A stretch of 64,000 nucleotides of DNA from Jiella sonneratiae (GTDB taxonomy: Bacteria > Pseudomonadota > Alphaproteobacteria > Rhizobiales > Rhizobiaceae), in NCBI RefSeq assembly GCF_017353515.1, contig NZ_JAFMPY010000017.1, forward strand, positions 62,001 through 126,000, given 5' to 3'. The notes beneath the pieces were generated by a model that saw only the letters and a program-made list of their open reading frames with translations, ran no database searches and was not told where the DNA came from. Within the stretch, counting starts at the first letter, position 1, and each line of letters starts with the position of its first letter. Positions 11,751 to 22,750 of this stretch are shown here, piece by piece. A program made the translations under genes and the position numbers.

Positions 11751-12583
11751 CCACCGCCGCCACCGCCACCACCGTCTCCGCCAAGTCGGCCTCTTTCTCC
11801 AACGCTCAGCCCTTCGCGCTGATCGCCGGCCCCTGCCAGATGGAGAGCCGCGACCATGCGATGATGATCGCCGAGAGGATGAAGCGGATCACCGACGATC
11901 TCGGCATTCCCTACGTCTTCAAGGCGAGCTTCGACAAGGCGAACCGCACCAGCCTCAAGGGCAAGCGCGGCATCGGCCTTTCGGGTGCCCTGCCGGTGTT
12001 CCAGGAGGTCGCCGACACCTTCGATCTGCCGGTGCTGACGGATATCCACAATGAGGAGCAGTGCCGGGAGGTCGGCGCCGTCTGCGACATCCTGCAGATC
12101 CCCGCCTTCCTCTGCCGCCAGACCGACCTTCTGATCGCCGCCGCGAAAACGGGGAGGGTGATCAACATCAAGAAGGGACAGTTCCTCGCGCCCTGGGACA
12201 TGAAGAACGTCGCCGCCAAGGTGACGGAAAGCGGCAATCCCAACGTGCTCCTGACGGAGCGCGGCGTCTCCTTCGGTTACAATACCCTCGTCTCGGATTT
12301 CCGCGCCTTGCCGATCATGGCCGAAACCGGCCTGCCGGTGGTCTTCGACGCCACCCATTCCGTGCAGCAGCCGGGCGGCCAGGGCGGCTCGTCGGGTGGC
12401 GAGCGCCGCTTCGTCGAGACGCTGGCCCGCGCGGCGGTGGCCGTCGGTGTCGCGGGGCTCTTCGTCGAGACCCACGAGGACCCGGACAACGCGCCGTCCG
12501 ACGGCCCGAACATGGTGCCGCTCGACCAGATGGCCGAGATGCTGAAGCGGCTGAAGGCGCTGGATCAGTTGACGAAGGGGTGA
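11747..12583 (+). CDS. kdsA: 3-deoxy-8-phosphooctulonate synthase (KDO-8-P synthase)
   Basis: KdsA (278 aa) condenses phosphoenolpyruvate with arabinose 5-phosphate to make KDO-8-phosphate for the lipopolysaccharide inner core. Conserved blocks are [12 protein letters not shown] near residue 28, [10 protein letters not shown] near 60, [23 protein letters not shown] near 100, [14 protein letters not shown] near 143, [11 protein letters not shown] near 170 and [13 protein letters not shown] near 200. The Cys in GPCQMES and His and Glu in the late barrel strands suggest the metal-dependent class. It overlaps the VOC gene by 4 nt. The last ~25 codons reappear as a separate copy at 12824-12902. 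Confidence 0.98.
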   Translation: MTTAATATTVSAKSASFSNAQPFALIAGPCQMESRDHAMMIAERMKRITDDLGIPYVFKASFDKANRTSLKGKRGIGLSGALPVFQEVADTFDLPVLTDIHNEEQCREVGAVCDILQIPAFLCRQTDLLIAAAKTGRVINIKKGQFLAPWDMKNVAAKVTESGNPNVLLTERGVSFGYNTLVSDFRALPIMAETGLPVVFDATHSVQQPGGQGGSSGGERRFVETLARAAVAVGVAGLFVETHEDPDNAPSDGPNMVPLDQMAEMLKRLKALDQLTKG

Positions 12584-12658
12584 GCGTCGCTTCGAGATCT
12601 GCCGTCTTTGGCTAGCCGCCGTCGCCGGAGTTTCTGGTGCGGCGTCCTCCTCTGTACC

Positions 12659-12792
12659 GCCGTCATCCTCGCCCTTGTGGCGAGGATCTACTGTCCTACG
12701 TCACGGTCGATCCCCCAGCGGAAGCGCGCCGACTGCACCGATCCATCGCTTCATTTGCAGTAGATCCTCGCCACAAGGGCGAGGATGACGGC
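12659..12792. repeat. 134-bp palindromic element, copy 1
   Basis: The element is bounded by ~35-bp inverted repeats that begin GCCGTCATCCTCG on the left and end CGAGGATGACGGC on the right. The arms are nearly perfectly complementary and enclose about 64 bp. Copy 2 at 12946-13079 has exactly the same length. It has no coding capacity, so it resembles a non-autonomous MITE or a large REP-type palindrome. Confidence 0.85.
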
Positions 12793-12823
12793 TTGCGGGT
12801 GAGCGTCGGTTTCTGGAGCCTTT

Positions 12824-12902
12824 GCCGAACATAGTGCCGCTCGACAAGATGGCCGAGATGCTGAAACGGCTGAAGGCGCTGGATCAGCTGGCGAAGGGCT
12901 GA
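12824..12902 (+). pseudogene. Duplicated 3' end of kdsA
   Basis: Over about 76 bp this matches the end of kdsA (12507-12583) with six mismatches. It encodes [18 protein letters not shown] and DQLAKG followed by a stop, against [18 protein letters not shown] and DQLTKG in the intact gene. The reading frame is kept, but no start or upstream kdsA sequence is present, so it is a fragment. It lies between the two copies of the 134-bp palindrome, so kdsA tail plus palindrome occurs twice in tandem. Confidence 0.85.
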
Positions 12903-12945
12903 GGCGGGCGAGCACGGGGGGAGCGCTGCCGGAGCTTTCAAAGGC

Positions 12946-14794
<1,849 letters not shown>

Positions 14795-14909
14795 TGGCGC
14801 GAGCCTTTCCGCGCCTCGTCGTGGGGCGCCGGCGCGCCAGGCGTTTCGCGCCCGGTCGCAAGCCCGGTGCGAATGCCGCAAGCCTTGAAGCCTTCGGGCG
14901 GCTCTCGCG

Positions 14910-14956
14910 CCCCTCATCCTGAGGTGCTCGCGGAGCGAGCCTCGAAGGGCGAGGGG
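14910..14956. repeat. Short palindromic intergenic repeat after eno
   Basis: CCCCTCATCCTGAGGTGCTCG and CGAGCCTCGAAGGGCGAGGGG form an imperfect hairpin with a short loop. It lies 115 bp after the eno stop. This type of palindrome is abundant in Rhizobiales genomes. No T-run follows, so it is annotated as a repeat and not as a terminator. Confidence 0.6.
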
Positions 14957-15036
14957 GGCCTGCCGGAAAGGCGCCCCTTGCGCCTTCATGACCGGTCGAA
15001 CGGAACCCTCGGCCTTCGAGGCCGCCTCTGGCGGCG

Positions 15037-15144
15037 CCTGATACGTGATCCGCTCGATCAGAGCGGTGCTCGTATCAAGCCCGCGCGGCGAATGAGCGTC
15101 GTTGTTTCCGGCGTCACGAAGTGATCTGCCGGAAACCATATGAG
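15037..15144. repeat. 108-bp dispersed repeat, copy 1
   Basis: This copy reads CTGATACG, then a GATCCGCTCGATC palindrome, then GCGCGGCGAATGAGCGTC, then CCGGCGTCACGAAGTGATCT and GCCGGAAACCATATGAGG. The reverse complement of 35015-35122 matches it along its whole length. Two internal hairpins are evident: around GATCCGCTCGATCAGAGCGG, and TTTCCGGC with GCCGGAAA. It fills the gap before the 3' end of the FNT gene. No gene is seen between eno and the FNT gene. Confidence 0.85.
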
Positions 15145-15189
15145 GGCGAGGGCGCTCGATGCCATGCGGGATTTTCTGCGGCGCCGTCG

Positions 15190-16101
15190 TCAATTTCCCT
15201 TGGGGTCCAGTTCCGGGGCGACCTGGCCGTAGCTGATCAGCGCGAACAGCGCCGAGCCGCCGACGATGTTGCCGATAAGGGCCGGCAGGTAGAAACCCCA
15301 GATCGCGTGATGCGGCATCAGTTCCCCCGAGAACATCAGCGTCATCGCCTCGACCGATCCCGCGACGACGTGGGAGAGGTGGAAGAGCGCGATGAGGAAG
15401 GTCAGGAGCGCGATCACGAAGAAGCCGGCGTTCTGGGCGGAGGGCAGCAGCCAGACGACGGTGGCGATCAGCCAGCCGGCGACGATGCCGCGCAGCAGCG
15501 TCGACCACGGCCCGGTCGCCATCGCCTCGCGGGAGATCGCCAGCGCGGCGGCGGTGATGTCGGGCGTGCCGAGCACGTCGTAGGCGATGCCGGCGCCGTA
15601 GATCGCCGTCCCGACCATGTTGGCGGCGAAGACCACCGACCAGAGCCTGATCAGCGCCTTGACGCCGATCCAGCGCGGCCGTGCGAGGACGGGCAGCGTC
15701 GCGGTCAGGGTGATCTCGGTGAACAGCTGCTGGCGGCCGAGAATGACGATGAGGAAGCCGACGGAATAGCCCCAGCACTCGATCAGCGGGCGCCAGGGCG
15801 TCTCCGGCAGATAGGCCCGCAGCACCGCCTGGGTGAAGACGGAAAAGCCGATCGAAAGGCCGGCCGCAAGCCCCGACCACCACAGGCTGGAGGCCGGCCG
15901 CGTCAGCTCGTCTTCGCCTTCCTGCCGCACCAGTTCGTAGATCGCCAGCGGCCTGAGGCTCAGCCGCCGTTCGATCTCCCGCAACTCCGTCTGGGTGAGC
16001 GTCGAGCCTTCTTCCTCGATGCGTTTTTCGGTGACGTCGTTGGAATGGCGGCGGGTGTTGAGGTTGTCCGCGTCGTCGCCATGGGGTGTGGGTGCATCCA
16101 T
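15190..16101 (-). CDS. Formate/nitrite transporter (FNT) family protein, YfdC-like
   Basis: This inner-membrane protein of 303 residues from the ATG at 16101 belongs to the FNT channel family. A hydrophilic N-terminus of ~65 residues (acidic, with an EEEGSTLTQTELREIERR helix) precedes the channel. Six hydrophobic segments follow, starting at LWWSGLAAGLSIGFSVF. FNT-like signatures include FAANMVGTAI, GIVAGWLIATVVWLLP and HVVAGSVE. FNT channels conduct small monovalent anions such as formate, nitrite or hydrosulfide. The long N-terminal extension suggests the YfdC subgroup, whose substrate is not known. A longer start at 16164 is possible but lacks a better ribosome site. It stands alone between eno and the rhamnose genes. 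Confidence 0.88.
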   Translation of the reverse strand: MDAPTPHGDDADNLNTRRHSNDVTEKRIEEEGSTLTQTELREIERRLSLRPLAIYELVRQEGEDELTRPASSLWWSGLAAGLSIGFSVFTQAVLRAYLPETPWRPLIECWGYSVGFLIVILGRQQLFTEITLTATLPVLARPRWIGVKALIRLWSVVFAANMVGTAIYGAGIAYDVLGTPDITAAALAISREAMATGPWSTLLRGIVAGWLIATVVWLLPSAQNAGFFVIALLTFLIALFHLSHVVAGSVEAMTLMFSGELMPHHAIWGFYLPALIGNIVGGSALFALISYGQVAPELDPKGN

Positions 16102-16342
16102 TCGCAATCGGCCTTCGAGAGAGACGTCCTGCCGCAAAGATCTCGCGTTGCGGACCGGGAGCAAGGCCGATCGAAGATAGGCGCCGAATTGTCGCGCGCC
16201 GCCCCTTCGGCGGGAAACGGAGCGTCACGGCGGGGCCGGCGCATTTCTCGCCGATCCGTTCCGCCGATGCATTTCGGCCGGCGGGCCTTCGGCTCAAGAC
16301 GCCCGACCGCCGGCCTCCGGGGCTGCCCGCCCGTGGCGAGCG

Positions 16343-17215
16343 TCAGCGCTCCGTCGCGGCGATCCTCTGGATGTACTGGCCGTAGGTGCTCTTGCCGAGT
16401 TCCTTGCCGAGGCTCGCCAGCTGGTCGCGGCCGATCAGCCCCATCTCGTAGGCGATCTCCTCGATGCAGGCGATCTTGAAGCCCTGGCGATGTTCGAGGG
16501 TGCGCACGAACTCGGCCGCCTCGAGAAGGGAGTCCGGCGTGCCGGTGTCGAGCCAGGCATAGCCCCGGCCCATGCGCGAGACCTCCAGCGTGCCCTCCTC
16601 GAGATAGATGCGGTTGAGATCGGTGATCTCGAGTTCGCCGCGCGGCGAGGGCTTGAGCGAACGGGCGAACTCGGCCGCCCGGCCGTCGTAGAAATACAGC
16701 CCGGTGACCGCCCAGTTGGAGCGTGGTTTCGCCGGCTTTTCCTCGATCGAGGTGGCGCGGAAGGCGCTGTCGAAGTCGACGACGCCGTAACGCTCCGGAT
16801 CGTTGACGTGATAGGCGAAGACGGTCGCGCCGCTCTCGTGCCGGATGCTCCGCTGCATCAGCGACGGCATGCCGTGGCCGTAGAAGAGGTTGTCCCCGAG
16901 AACCAGCGCGGAAGGCTCGCGGCCGACGAATTCCTCGCCGATCAGATAGGCCTGGGCGAGGCCGTCCGGGCTCGGCTGCTCGGCATAGTCCAGCTTCAGC
17001 CCGATCCGGCTGCCGTCGCCGAGCAGCGCCTTGAAGCGGGGCAGGTCGTGCGGCGTCGAGATCAGCAGGATCTCGCTGATCCCGGCCAGCATGAGCGTCG
17101 ACAGCGGGTAGTAGATCATCGGCTTGTCGTAGACGGGAAGCAGCTGCTTGGACGCCGTCAGCGTCATCGGGTGAAGGCGGGTTCCGCTGCCGCCGGCCAG
17201 GATGATGCCCTTCAC
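16343..17215 (-). CDS. rfbA: Glucose-1-phosphate thymidylyltransferase RmlA
   Basis: RmlA (290 aa) makes dTDP-glucose from dTTP and glucose 1-phosphate, the first step to dTDP-L-rhamnose. It starts [16 protein letters not shown]; the GTG at 17215 is used, with AAGGAG 6 nt upstream. An ATG lying between them is out of frame and meets TGA after two codons. Other landmarks are [16 protein letters not shown] near residue 25, [10 protein letters not shown] near 108, VDFD and [21 protein letters not shown] near 165, and YAWLDTGT near 220. It is transcribed divergently from rfbC-rfbB-rfbD across a 132-bp gap that must contain both promoters, so all four rml genes form one cluster. Confidence 0.97.
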   Translation of the reverse strand: MKGIILAGGSGTRLHPMTLTASKQLLPVYDKPMIYYPLSTLMLAGISEILLISTPHDLPRFKALLGDGSRIGLKLDYAEQPSPDGLAQAYLIGEEFVGREPSALVLGDNLFYGHGMPSLMQRSIRHESGATVFAYHVNDPERYGVVDFDSAFRATSIEEKPAKPRSNWAVTGLYFYDGRAAEFARSLKPSPRGELEITDLNRIYLEEGTLEVSRMGRGYAWLDTGTPDSLLEAAEFVRTLEHRQGFKIACIEEIAYEMGLIGRDQLASLGKELGKSTYGQYIQRIAATER

Positions 17216-17347
17216 GCCATGCTCCTTTCGCGATTGCCGATGTGGGCGGCTTAATATATCCCGGCGTCCAGCGCCACCATCGCGTAGCGTTCGATCGGGC
17301 CCGGCGCCGCCGGACCAGAGCTTCAAGCCGTCCGAAGAAGGATCGAC

Positions 17348-17914
17348 ATGCTGGAAGTCACGCCCCTCGCCATTCCCGACGTCATCGAAATCAAGCCGCG
17401 CAAATTCGGCGACGACCGCGGCTTCTTCTGTGAGACCTACAACGCCCAGCGCTTTGCCGAGGCGGGCGTCTCGATGCCCTTCGTCCAGGACAACCAGTCC
17501 TTCTCGGCAGCGAAGTTCACGCTGCGCGGCCTGCATTACCAGACGCCGCCCTTCGCCCAGGACAAGCTCGTCAGGGTGCTGCGCGGCGCGATCCTCGACG
17601 TCGCGGTCGACATCCGGCACGGCTCGCCGAGCTTCGGCAAGTGGGTGGCGCTCGAGGTCTCGGCCAGGGCGTTCAACCAGATCCTCGTGCCGAAGGGCTT
17701 TGCCCACGGCTTCCTGACCCTCGAGCCGGACACCGAGGTCTTCTACAAGGTTTCGGCCCCCTATTCGGGCGAGCACGACCGCGGCATGCGCTGGGACGAT
17801 CCCGAGATCGGCGTCGACTGGCCGCTCGCCGGCGAGGCGCCGATCCTTTCCGACAAGGACAAGGTCGCGCCGACGCTTTCCGAAACGCCGGTGATCTTCA
17901 CCTATCAGCCCTGA
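17348..17914 (+). CDS. rfbC: dTDP-4-dehydrorhamnose 3,5-epimerase RmlC
   Basis: RmlC (188 aa) epimerises C3 and C5 of dTDP-4-keto-6-deoxyglucose. It is a cupin: the catalytic His is in TLRGLHYQ near residue 62, the basic residues in [10 protein letters not shown] near 73, and [12 protein letters not shown] near 118 is diagnostic. The catalytic Tyr is in [11 protein letters not shown] near 138. The ATG at 17348 is preceded by AAGGA. It is the first gene of the rfbC-rfbB-rfbD run, with 10 bp to rfbB. Confidence 0.97.
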   Translation: MLEVTPLAIPDVIEIKPRKFGDDRGFFCETYNAQRFAEAGVSMPFVQDNQSFSAAKFTLRGLHYQTPPFAQDKLVRVLRGAILDVAVDIRHGSPSFGKWVALEVSARAFNQILVPKGFAHGFLTLEPDTEVFYKVSAPYSGEHDRGMRWDDPEIGVDWPLAGEAPILSDKDKVAPTLSETPVIFTYQP

Positions 17915-17924
17915 GGCGCCCGCC

Positions 17925-18977
17925 ATGCGATTTCTCGTCACCGGCGGTGCCGGTTTCATCGGCTCGGCCGTCTGCCGCCACCTGATCCGCGACACCGCCC
18001 ACAGCGTCGTCAACGTCGACAAGCTGACCTACGCGGCCAATCTCGCCTCGCTGGAGCCGATCTCCAACGATCCGCGCTACCAGTTTGCCAAGGTCGACAT
18101 CCGCGACCGCGAGGCGATCGGCAGGCTGCTGCGCGACAACGAGATCGACGTCGTCATGCATCTCGCCGCCGAGAGCCACGTCGACCGCTCGATCGACGGC
18201 CCCGGCGAGTTCATCCAGACCAACGTCGTCGGCACCTTCGATCTCCTGGAGGCGGTGCGCGCCTACTGGTCGGAACTTTCCGGCGAGCGGCGCGACGGCT
18301 TCCGCTTCCATCACGTCTCGACCGACGAGGTCTACGGCCAGCTGGAGCTCGGCGGCGGGCTGTTCACGGAAGACACGCCCTACGCCCCGTCCTCGCCCTA
18401 TTCGGCATCGAAGGCGGCCTCAGACCATCTGGCGATGGCCTGGCACCACACCTACCGGATGCCGGTGGTGCTTTCGAACTGCTCGAACAATTACGGGCCG
18501 TATCACTTTCCCGAAAAGCTCATTCCGCTGATGATCCTCAACGGCCTCGACGGCAAGGATCTGCCGGTTTACGGCCGCGGCGAGAACGTGCGCGACTGGC
18601 TCTATGTCGAGGATCACGCCCGCGCCCTCGCGACCATCGCGACGCGCGGCGAGGTCGGCCGGTCCTACAATGTCGGCGGGCGCAACGAGCGCTCCAATCT
18701 CGAGGTCGTGCACACGATCTGCGACACGCTCGATCGGCTGGCGCCGCGCGACGACGGCCGGAGCCGGCGCGAGCAGATCGCCTTCGTCGCCGACCGTCCG
18801 GGCCACGACCTGCGCTATGCCATCGACGCGACGCGGCTGGAGACGGAACTCGGATGGAAGGCCGAGGAAACCTTCGACACCGGCCTCGAAAAGACCATCC
18901 GCTGGTTCCTCGACAACGACAGCTGGTGGCGCCCCTTGCGCGAGCGCTATGCCGGCCAGCGCCTCGGCAAGGCCTGA
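17925..18977 (+). CDS. rfbB: dTDP-glucose 4,6-dehydratase RmlB
   Basis: RmlB (350 aa) is the extended short-chain dehydrogenase that converts dTDP-glucose to dTDP-4-keto-6-deoxyglucose. The NAD-binding GGAGFIGS is at the N-terminus and [12 protein letters not shown] is near residue 80. STDEVYG is near 135 with the adjacent acidic pair, and the YxxxK motif is in [11 protein letters not shown] near 165. [16 protein letters not shown] and [11 protein letters not shown] follow. Length is typical. It lies 10 bp after rfbC, with rfbD 24 bp downstream. Confidence 0.98.
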   Translation: MRFLVTGGAGFIGSAVCRHLIRDTAHSVVNVDKLTYAANLASLEPISNDPRYQFAKVDIRDREAIGRLLRDNEIDVVMHLAAESHVDRSIDGPGEFIQTNVVGTFDLLEAVRAYWSELSGERRDGFRFHHVSTDEVYGQLELGGGLFTEDTPYAPSSPYSASKAASDHLAMAWHHTYRMPVVLSNCSNNYGPYHFPEKLIPLMILNGLDGKDLPVYGRGENVRDWLYVEDHARALATIATRGEVGRSYNVGGRNERSNLEVVHTICDTLDRLAPRDDGRSRREQIAFVADRPGHDLRYAIDATRLETELGWKAEETFDTGLEKTIRWFLDNDSWWRPLRERYAGQRLGKA

Positions 18978-19001
18978 GTGCGGACGACTGGAGGGATGAC
19001 G

Positions 19002-19883
19002 ATGCGCATACTCGTGACCGGCCGCGACGGGCAGGTCGCCCGCTGCCTCGCCGACCTTGCCGACGACCGGCATGCGATCACCTGCCTCGGGCGGCCGGAG
19101 CTCGACCTCACCGACCGTGCCTCGGTCGAGGCGGCGATCGCGCACCTCGCGCCGGCGATCGTCGTCAATCCGGCCGCCTACACCGCCGTCGACAAGGCGG
19201 AGAGCGAGCGGGAGGCGGCCTTCGCGGTGAACGCCGCCGGGGCGGAGAACGTCGCCGCGGCCGCGGCGGCCGCCGGGATCCCGATCGTCCACCTGTCGAC
19301 CGACTACGTCTTTGCGGGCGACAAGGACGGCCCCTATGTCGAGAGCGACGCGACCGGGCCGACGGGGGTCTACGGCGCCAGCAAGCTGGAGGGCGAGCGG
19401 CTGGTGCTCGCCGCCAACCCGAAGGCGGTGGTGCTTCGCACCGCCTGGGTCTACAGCCCCTACGGCAACAACTTTCTGAAGACGATGCTGCGCGTCGCGA
19501 CGGATCGCGACGTCCTCAGGGTCGTCGCCGATCAGCGCGGCACCCCGACCTATGCGCCCGACATCGCCGCGGGCATCCTCGCGGTCTGCGACAGGCTCGC
19601 GGCCGAGCCGGAGGGCGTCTCGCCGGGAACCTACCATATGGTCGCGTCCGGCGAGACGACCTGGGCAGGCTTTGCCGAAGCGATCTTCGCGGCTTCGAAG
19701 GCGCGCGGCGGACCGTTTGCGGCGGTCGAGAAGATCGCGACCGCCGATTACCCGACGCCCGCCCGGCGCCCGGCCAATTCGCGGCTCGACCCGACGCGCT
19801 TCCAGACGGTCTTCGGTCACGCGCTGCCGGAATGGAAGGGCGGCGTCGACCGCTGCCTTTCGGCGCTTGCCGCCTCGGCCTGA
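19002..19883 (+). CDS. rfbD: dTDP-4-dehydrorhamnose reductase RmlD
   Basis: RmlD (293 aa) reduces dTDP-4-keto-L-rhamnose to dTDP-L-rhamnose with NAD(P)H. It begins MRILVTGRDGQVARCL, a Rossmann loop, followed by NPAAYTAVDKAE near residue 60, HLSTDYVFAGDKDGPY near 97, YGASKLEGE near 125 and RTAWVYSPYGNNF near 150. Three in-frame starts are close together; the ATG at 19002 is chosen because GGAGG lies about 6 nt upstream, whereas the ATG at 18996 is almost on top of the ribosome site. It completes the four-enzyme pathway and is the last rml gene before the glycosyltransferases. Confidence 0.97.
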   Translation: MRILVTGRDGQVARCLADLADDRHAITCLGRPELDLTDRASVEAAIAHLAPAIVVNPAAYTAVDKAESEREAAFAVNAAGAENVAAAAAAAGIPIVHLSTDYVFAGDKDGPYVESDATGPTGVYGASKLEGERLVLAANPKAVVLRTAWVYSPYGNNFLKTMLRVATDRDVLRVVADQRGTPTYAPDIAAGILAVCDRLAAEPEGVSPGTYHMVASGETTWAGFAEAIFAASKARGGPFAAVEKIATADYPTPARRPANSRLDPTRFQTVFGHALPEWKGGVDRCLSALAASA

Positions 19884-20160
19884 AACCGAGCGTCGGCTCT
19901 CACCGGCAGCCCTCGGCCTCGGCGAAAGCTGCCGAGAGGCAAGCAGGCGGGAGGCAATTGCGGCGAAGTCGCGTCGCGATCCGAATTACGCCTTTTTCGC
20001 GCGGCACGGTTCGTGTTGCAGTGCAGCTTCCGGCGGCATACCGTTGCTCGGAAGGCCTTGTTCGGCGATCCCGCCCGCCCGGGCGGCACATTCGTTCCGG
20101 CCCAACCGGGACGGAACGCCATCGGCAGGCAGATCCCCGTCGGAAAGGAGAGAGGACAGA

Positions 20161-20331
20161 ATGCGTCACGCTCCGAACGCTCTTTCCGCCAGCCTTGCCG
20201 GGACCCACATGACAAATGCGGCGCCGACCCGAGCCTTCGCCGGCGGCCGTGACGCCACAGCCCCTGGCCGACATGTCGCGATCCGTCGCGATGCCGGGTC
20301 TCGGCGGCTCCGCCGGGTGCGTCCGGCCTGA
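20161..20331 (+). CDS. Possible 56-residue leader peptide coupled to the glycosyltransferase gene
   Basis: A short frame from the ATG at 20161 encodes 56 Ala/Arg-rich residues (starts MRHAPNALSASLAGTHM). It is preceded by a strong purine-rich site (AAGGAGAGAGG). Its TGA overlaps the ATG of the next gene as TGATG, and that gene has no recognisable ribosome site of its own. This suggests translational coupling rather than a functional peptide. The composition is what a random frame in GC-rich DNA would give, so an independent function is not supported. An alternative is that the large gene starts elsewhere. The rest of the gap after rfbD (19884-20160) shows no gene. Confidence 0.4.
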   Translation: MRHAPNALSASLAGTHMTNAAPTRAFAGGRDATAPGRHVAIRRDAGSRRLRRVRPA

Positions 20332-22739
20332 TGTTCGACCGCCTGAGATCCATCCTGCGGGCGCTCGGCGCCGCGCCGGGACTTCCGGCGACGGGCAGCG
20401 GCGGCGAGGCCGCGCCCGCCTCCGGGGCGGGTCGCGGTCGAGCCGCTCCGCTCGGGCGGCTCGGCACGCTGCAGCGCGCCCTGCGCGCCGCGCCACTGAT
20501 CATGGAGGGCAAGAGGTTGCGGGAGGCCGGCCGGCCGCGCGAGGCGGCGCGGGCCTTCGAGGCGGCGCTCGAACGCGATCCCACCCGCACGAACATCAAG
20601 GTCCAGTGCGGCAACATGCACAAGGATTGCGGCGAACTGGACGCGGCTTTCGCCTTTTACGACAGTGCCCTGCGCGACCGGCCGGGAGACCCGGACATCC
20701 ATCTGCAGCGCGGCCATGCCCTGAAGCTCGCCGGTCGCCGTTCGGAAGCCCTTTCGGCATACCGGACGGTGTTGCGTCTCGATCCGGCCAATCGCGACGC
20801 AGGCTGGGAACTGATCCAGGCGGGCGAGGCCGACGCGCAGGAGGAAGGACTGCGCGGCCAGATCGTCGTCCATGGGCTGGAGGCGACGCTGTCGCTCGTC
20901 GCGGAGGTGGGCGCGATGCGCCGCCGTCTGTCCGACATCGCCGCGCAGCTCCCGGACATCGCCAGTCTCACGGCCTTTCCGGCACAGTCATACGGCCTGT
21001 TCCGGCAGATCTACGACATTCCGCCGCCGCCGCCGGCCCTGCCGGGCGCGGCACCGGACTTCCTGATCGTCGCGGATGCCGCCGGGCTCGGCGCCGAGGC
21101 GCTGCACCGCCTGGTCGGATCGCTTCTCGCCCAGTCGTCGACGCGCTGGCGCGCGCGGCTTCGAAACGTCGATCCGGACCTCGCCGAGGCCGTCGCGCGG
21201 ATCGCGCGGGCCGACGGGCGGATCGCCGTCGATGGGGCCGAGGTAGGCGCCGCCGGCGAGATTTCGGCCACCGGAGAGGACGCCGGCTGCGACGCCGTCC
21301 TCTTCGTCGCGTCCGGCGCGGCGCTGCACCGCCACTGCGTCGCCTGGTTCGAAGCGGGCCTCGCCAATACCGCCGCCGACTTTCTCACCTGCGACGAGGA
21401 GTGGTCGCTGCCGGGCTCGCGCGAGCCCTTCGCCTTCGAGGCGCGGGGCGGGCTCGACCCCGACATGCTGCTGCATGAGAACAGCTGGGGCGAGACGATC
21501 GCCCTTCGCAGGGCGGTCCTCACCCGGCTCGGACCCGAACTCGGCGGAAGCAGCTCCGCGGAGTTCGCGTCCGCACTGCTTCTTGCGGCAGTCCGCGCCG
21601 ATGCCGCCGTCGCCCACCTGCCCTATCCGCTCGTCGTCTTCGAGGGCGACCGGGAGGGGCGCGAGGCGGCGAGGGTCGCGGCGCTCGCGGGCCACCGCCG
21701 GGCCGTCGAGCGGCATCTCGAGCGCTCCGGCCTTGCCGGCCGCGTGACGCTTTCCGACAAGACGACGGAAGGGGCCGGCCTCGGCGTCACCTGGCTGCCG
21801 AAGGCGGAGCGCGAGGCGATCACCGTCGTCGTCGCCACCCGCGACAACGCCGCCGACTGCGAAGCCTTCATCGACAGCCTGTTCGGCAAGGCGGCTGTCC
21901 CGGCCCTGCTTTTCTGCCGCATCGTCGACAACGGCACTCGTGAACCGTCGGAGCGCGCCCGGCTGGAGGCGCTGGGACGGCGCGCTGGCGTCGAGCTCCT
22001 GCGCGACGACGGCCCGTTCAACTGGTCGCATCTCAACAACGTCGCGGCCGCGGGAGCTGAAACGCCGATCCTCGTCTTCGCCAACGACGACATGGAGATG
22101 CTGAGCGAGGGATGGGACGAGACGCTGCGCGGCCTGCTCGCGCGGGGGGAGGTCGGCGCGATCGGCGCCAAGCTGCTCTATCCTGACGCGACGGTGCAGC
22201 ATGCTGGGATCCTCTTCGGCTGGAAGGGGTCGGTGATCCACGACGGCCTCTTCGAACCCGCGGACGCGCCGGGCCCTTCGGGGCGCTGGGCGAAGACCCG
22301 CCGGGTCGGCGCCGTGACAGGCGCCTTCCTCGCCGTCCGACGCGCCGATTTCGCCGCGCTCGGCGGTTTCGAAGCCGTTCACCTTCCCGTCGGCTACAGC
22401 GACGTCGATCTGTGCCTTCGCCTCAGGGCCGAAGGCCTGAAGGTGATCTTCGCGCCGCACCTGCGGCTGTTTCATCACGAGTCGAAGTCGCGCGGGCTCG
22501 ACCACCTCAATGCCGAGCGCCACGCCCGCAGCCGGGCGGAGCGCGCGGTGGTCGAATCCCGCTGGGGACGGAGCGTCTTCGGCCTCGATCCCACCGTCGC
22601 TCCGATTTGGCTTGACGTTACGTTACCTTATCGCTTGATAGGGCTTCCTTCCGTTCATCGTGCCCTGGAATTCCTCGACGTCACGTCATGCCCGGACAGA
22701 GCGGTCCGCGATGCCCGCAATCTCCCTGGTAGCCTGTGA
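20331..22739 (+). CDS. TPR-repeat protein with C-terminal family 2 glycosyltransferase domain
   Basis: The protein has 802 residues. Tetratricopeptide-like repeats occupy about residues 60-165 (REAARAFEAALERDPT, DAAFAFYDSALRDRPG, SEALSAYRTVLRLDPAN). A middle region of ~300 residues includes a degenerate glycosyltransferase-like stretch. A GT2 (GT-A fold) domain spans about 495-760: ITVVVATRDNAADC, the nucleotide-sugar/metal motif FANDDMEML near 583, GAVTGAFLAVRRADF near 660, YSDVDLCLRL near 690 and LFHHESKSRG near 715. It probably adds sugars, perhaps rhamnose given the rfb genes upstream, to a surface glycan or protein. Acceptor and linkage cannot be read. The next large glycosyltransferase starts 11 bp after its stop. 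Confidence 0.85.
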   Translation: MFDRLRSILRALGAAPGLPATGSGGEAAPASGAGRGRAAPLGRLGTLQRALRAAPLIMEGKRLREAGRPREAARAFEAALERDPTRTNIKVQCGNMHKDCGELDAAFAFYDSALRDRPGDPDIHLQRGHALKLAGRRSEALSAYRTVLRLDPANRDAGWELIQAGEADAQEEGLRGQIVVHGLEATLSLVAEVGAMRRRLSDIAAQLPDIASLTAFPAQSYGLFRQIYDIPPPPPALPGAAPDFLIVADAAGLGAEALHRLVGSLLAQSSTRWRARLRNVDPDLAEAVARIARADGRIAVDGAEVGAAGEISATGEDAGCDAVLFVASGAALHRHCVAWFEAGLANTAADFLTCDEEWSLPGSREPFAFEARGGLDPDMLLHENSWGETIALRRAVLTRLGPELGGSSSAEFASALLLAAVRADAAVAHLPYPLVVFEGDREGREAARVAALAGHRRAVERHLERSGLAGRVTLSDKTTEGAGLGVTWLPKAEREAITVVVATRDNAADCEAFIDSLFGKAAVPALLFCRIVDNGTREPSERARLEALGRRAGVELLRDDGPFNWSHLNNVAAAGAETPILVFANDDMEMLSEGWDETLRGLLARGEVGAIGAKLLYPDATVQHAGILFGWKGSVIHDGLFEPADAPGPSGRWAKTRRVGAVTGAFLAVRRADFAALGGFEAVHLPVGYSDVDLCLRLRAEGLKVIFAPHLRLFHHESKSRGLDHLNAERHARSRAERAVVESRWGRSVFGLDPTVAPIWLDVTLPYRLIGLPSVHRALEFLDVTSCPDRAVRDARNLPGSL

Positions 22740-22750
22740 GTAGCTGATTC

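Noticed and set aside
14910-14956. Hairpin after eno as a rho-independent terminator
   Set aside because: No T-run follows; it is a common Rhizobiales palindromic repeat.
16343-18022. Long minus-strand frame extending rfbA to 559 codons
   Set aside because: The extra part lies antisense to rfbC and the start of rfbB. The GTG at 17215 with AAGGAG fits the RmlA N-terminus.
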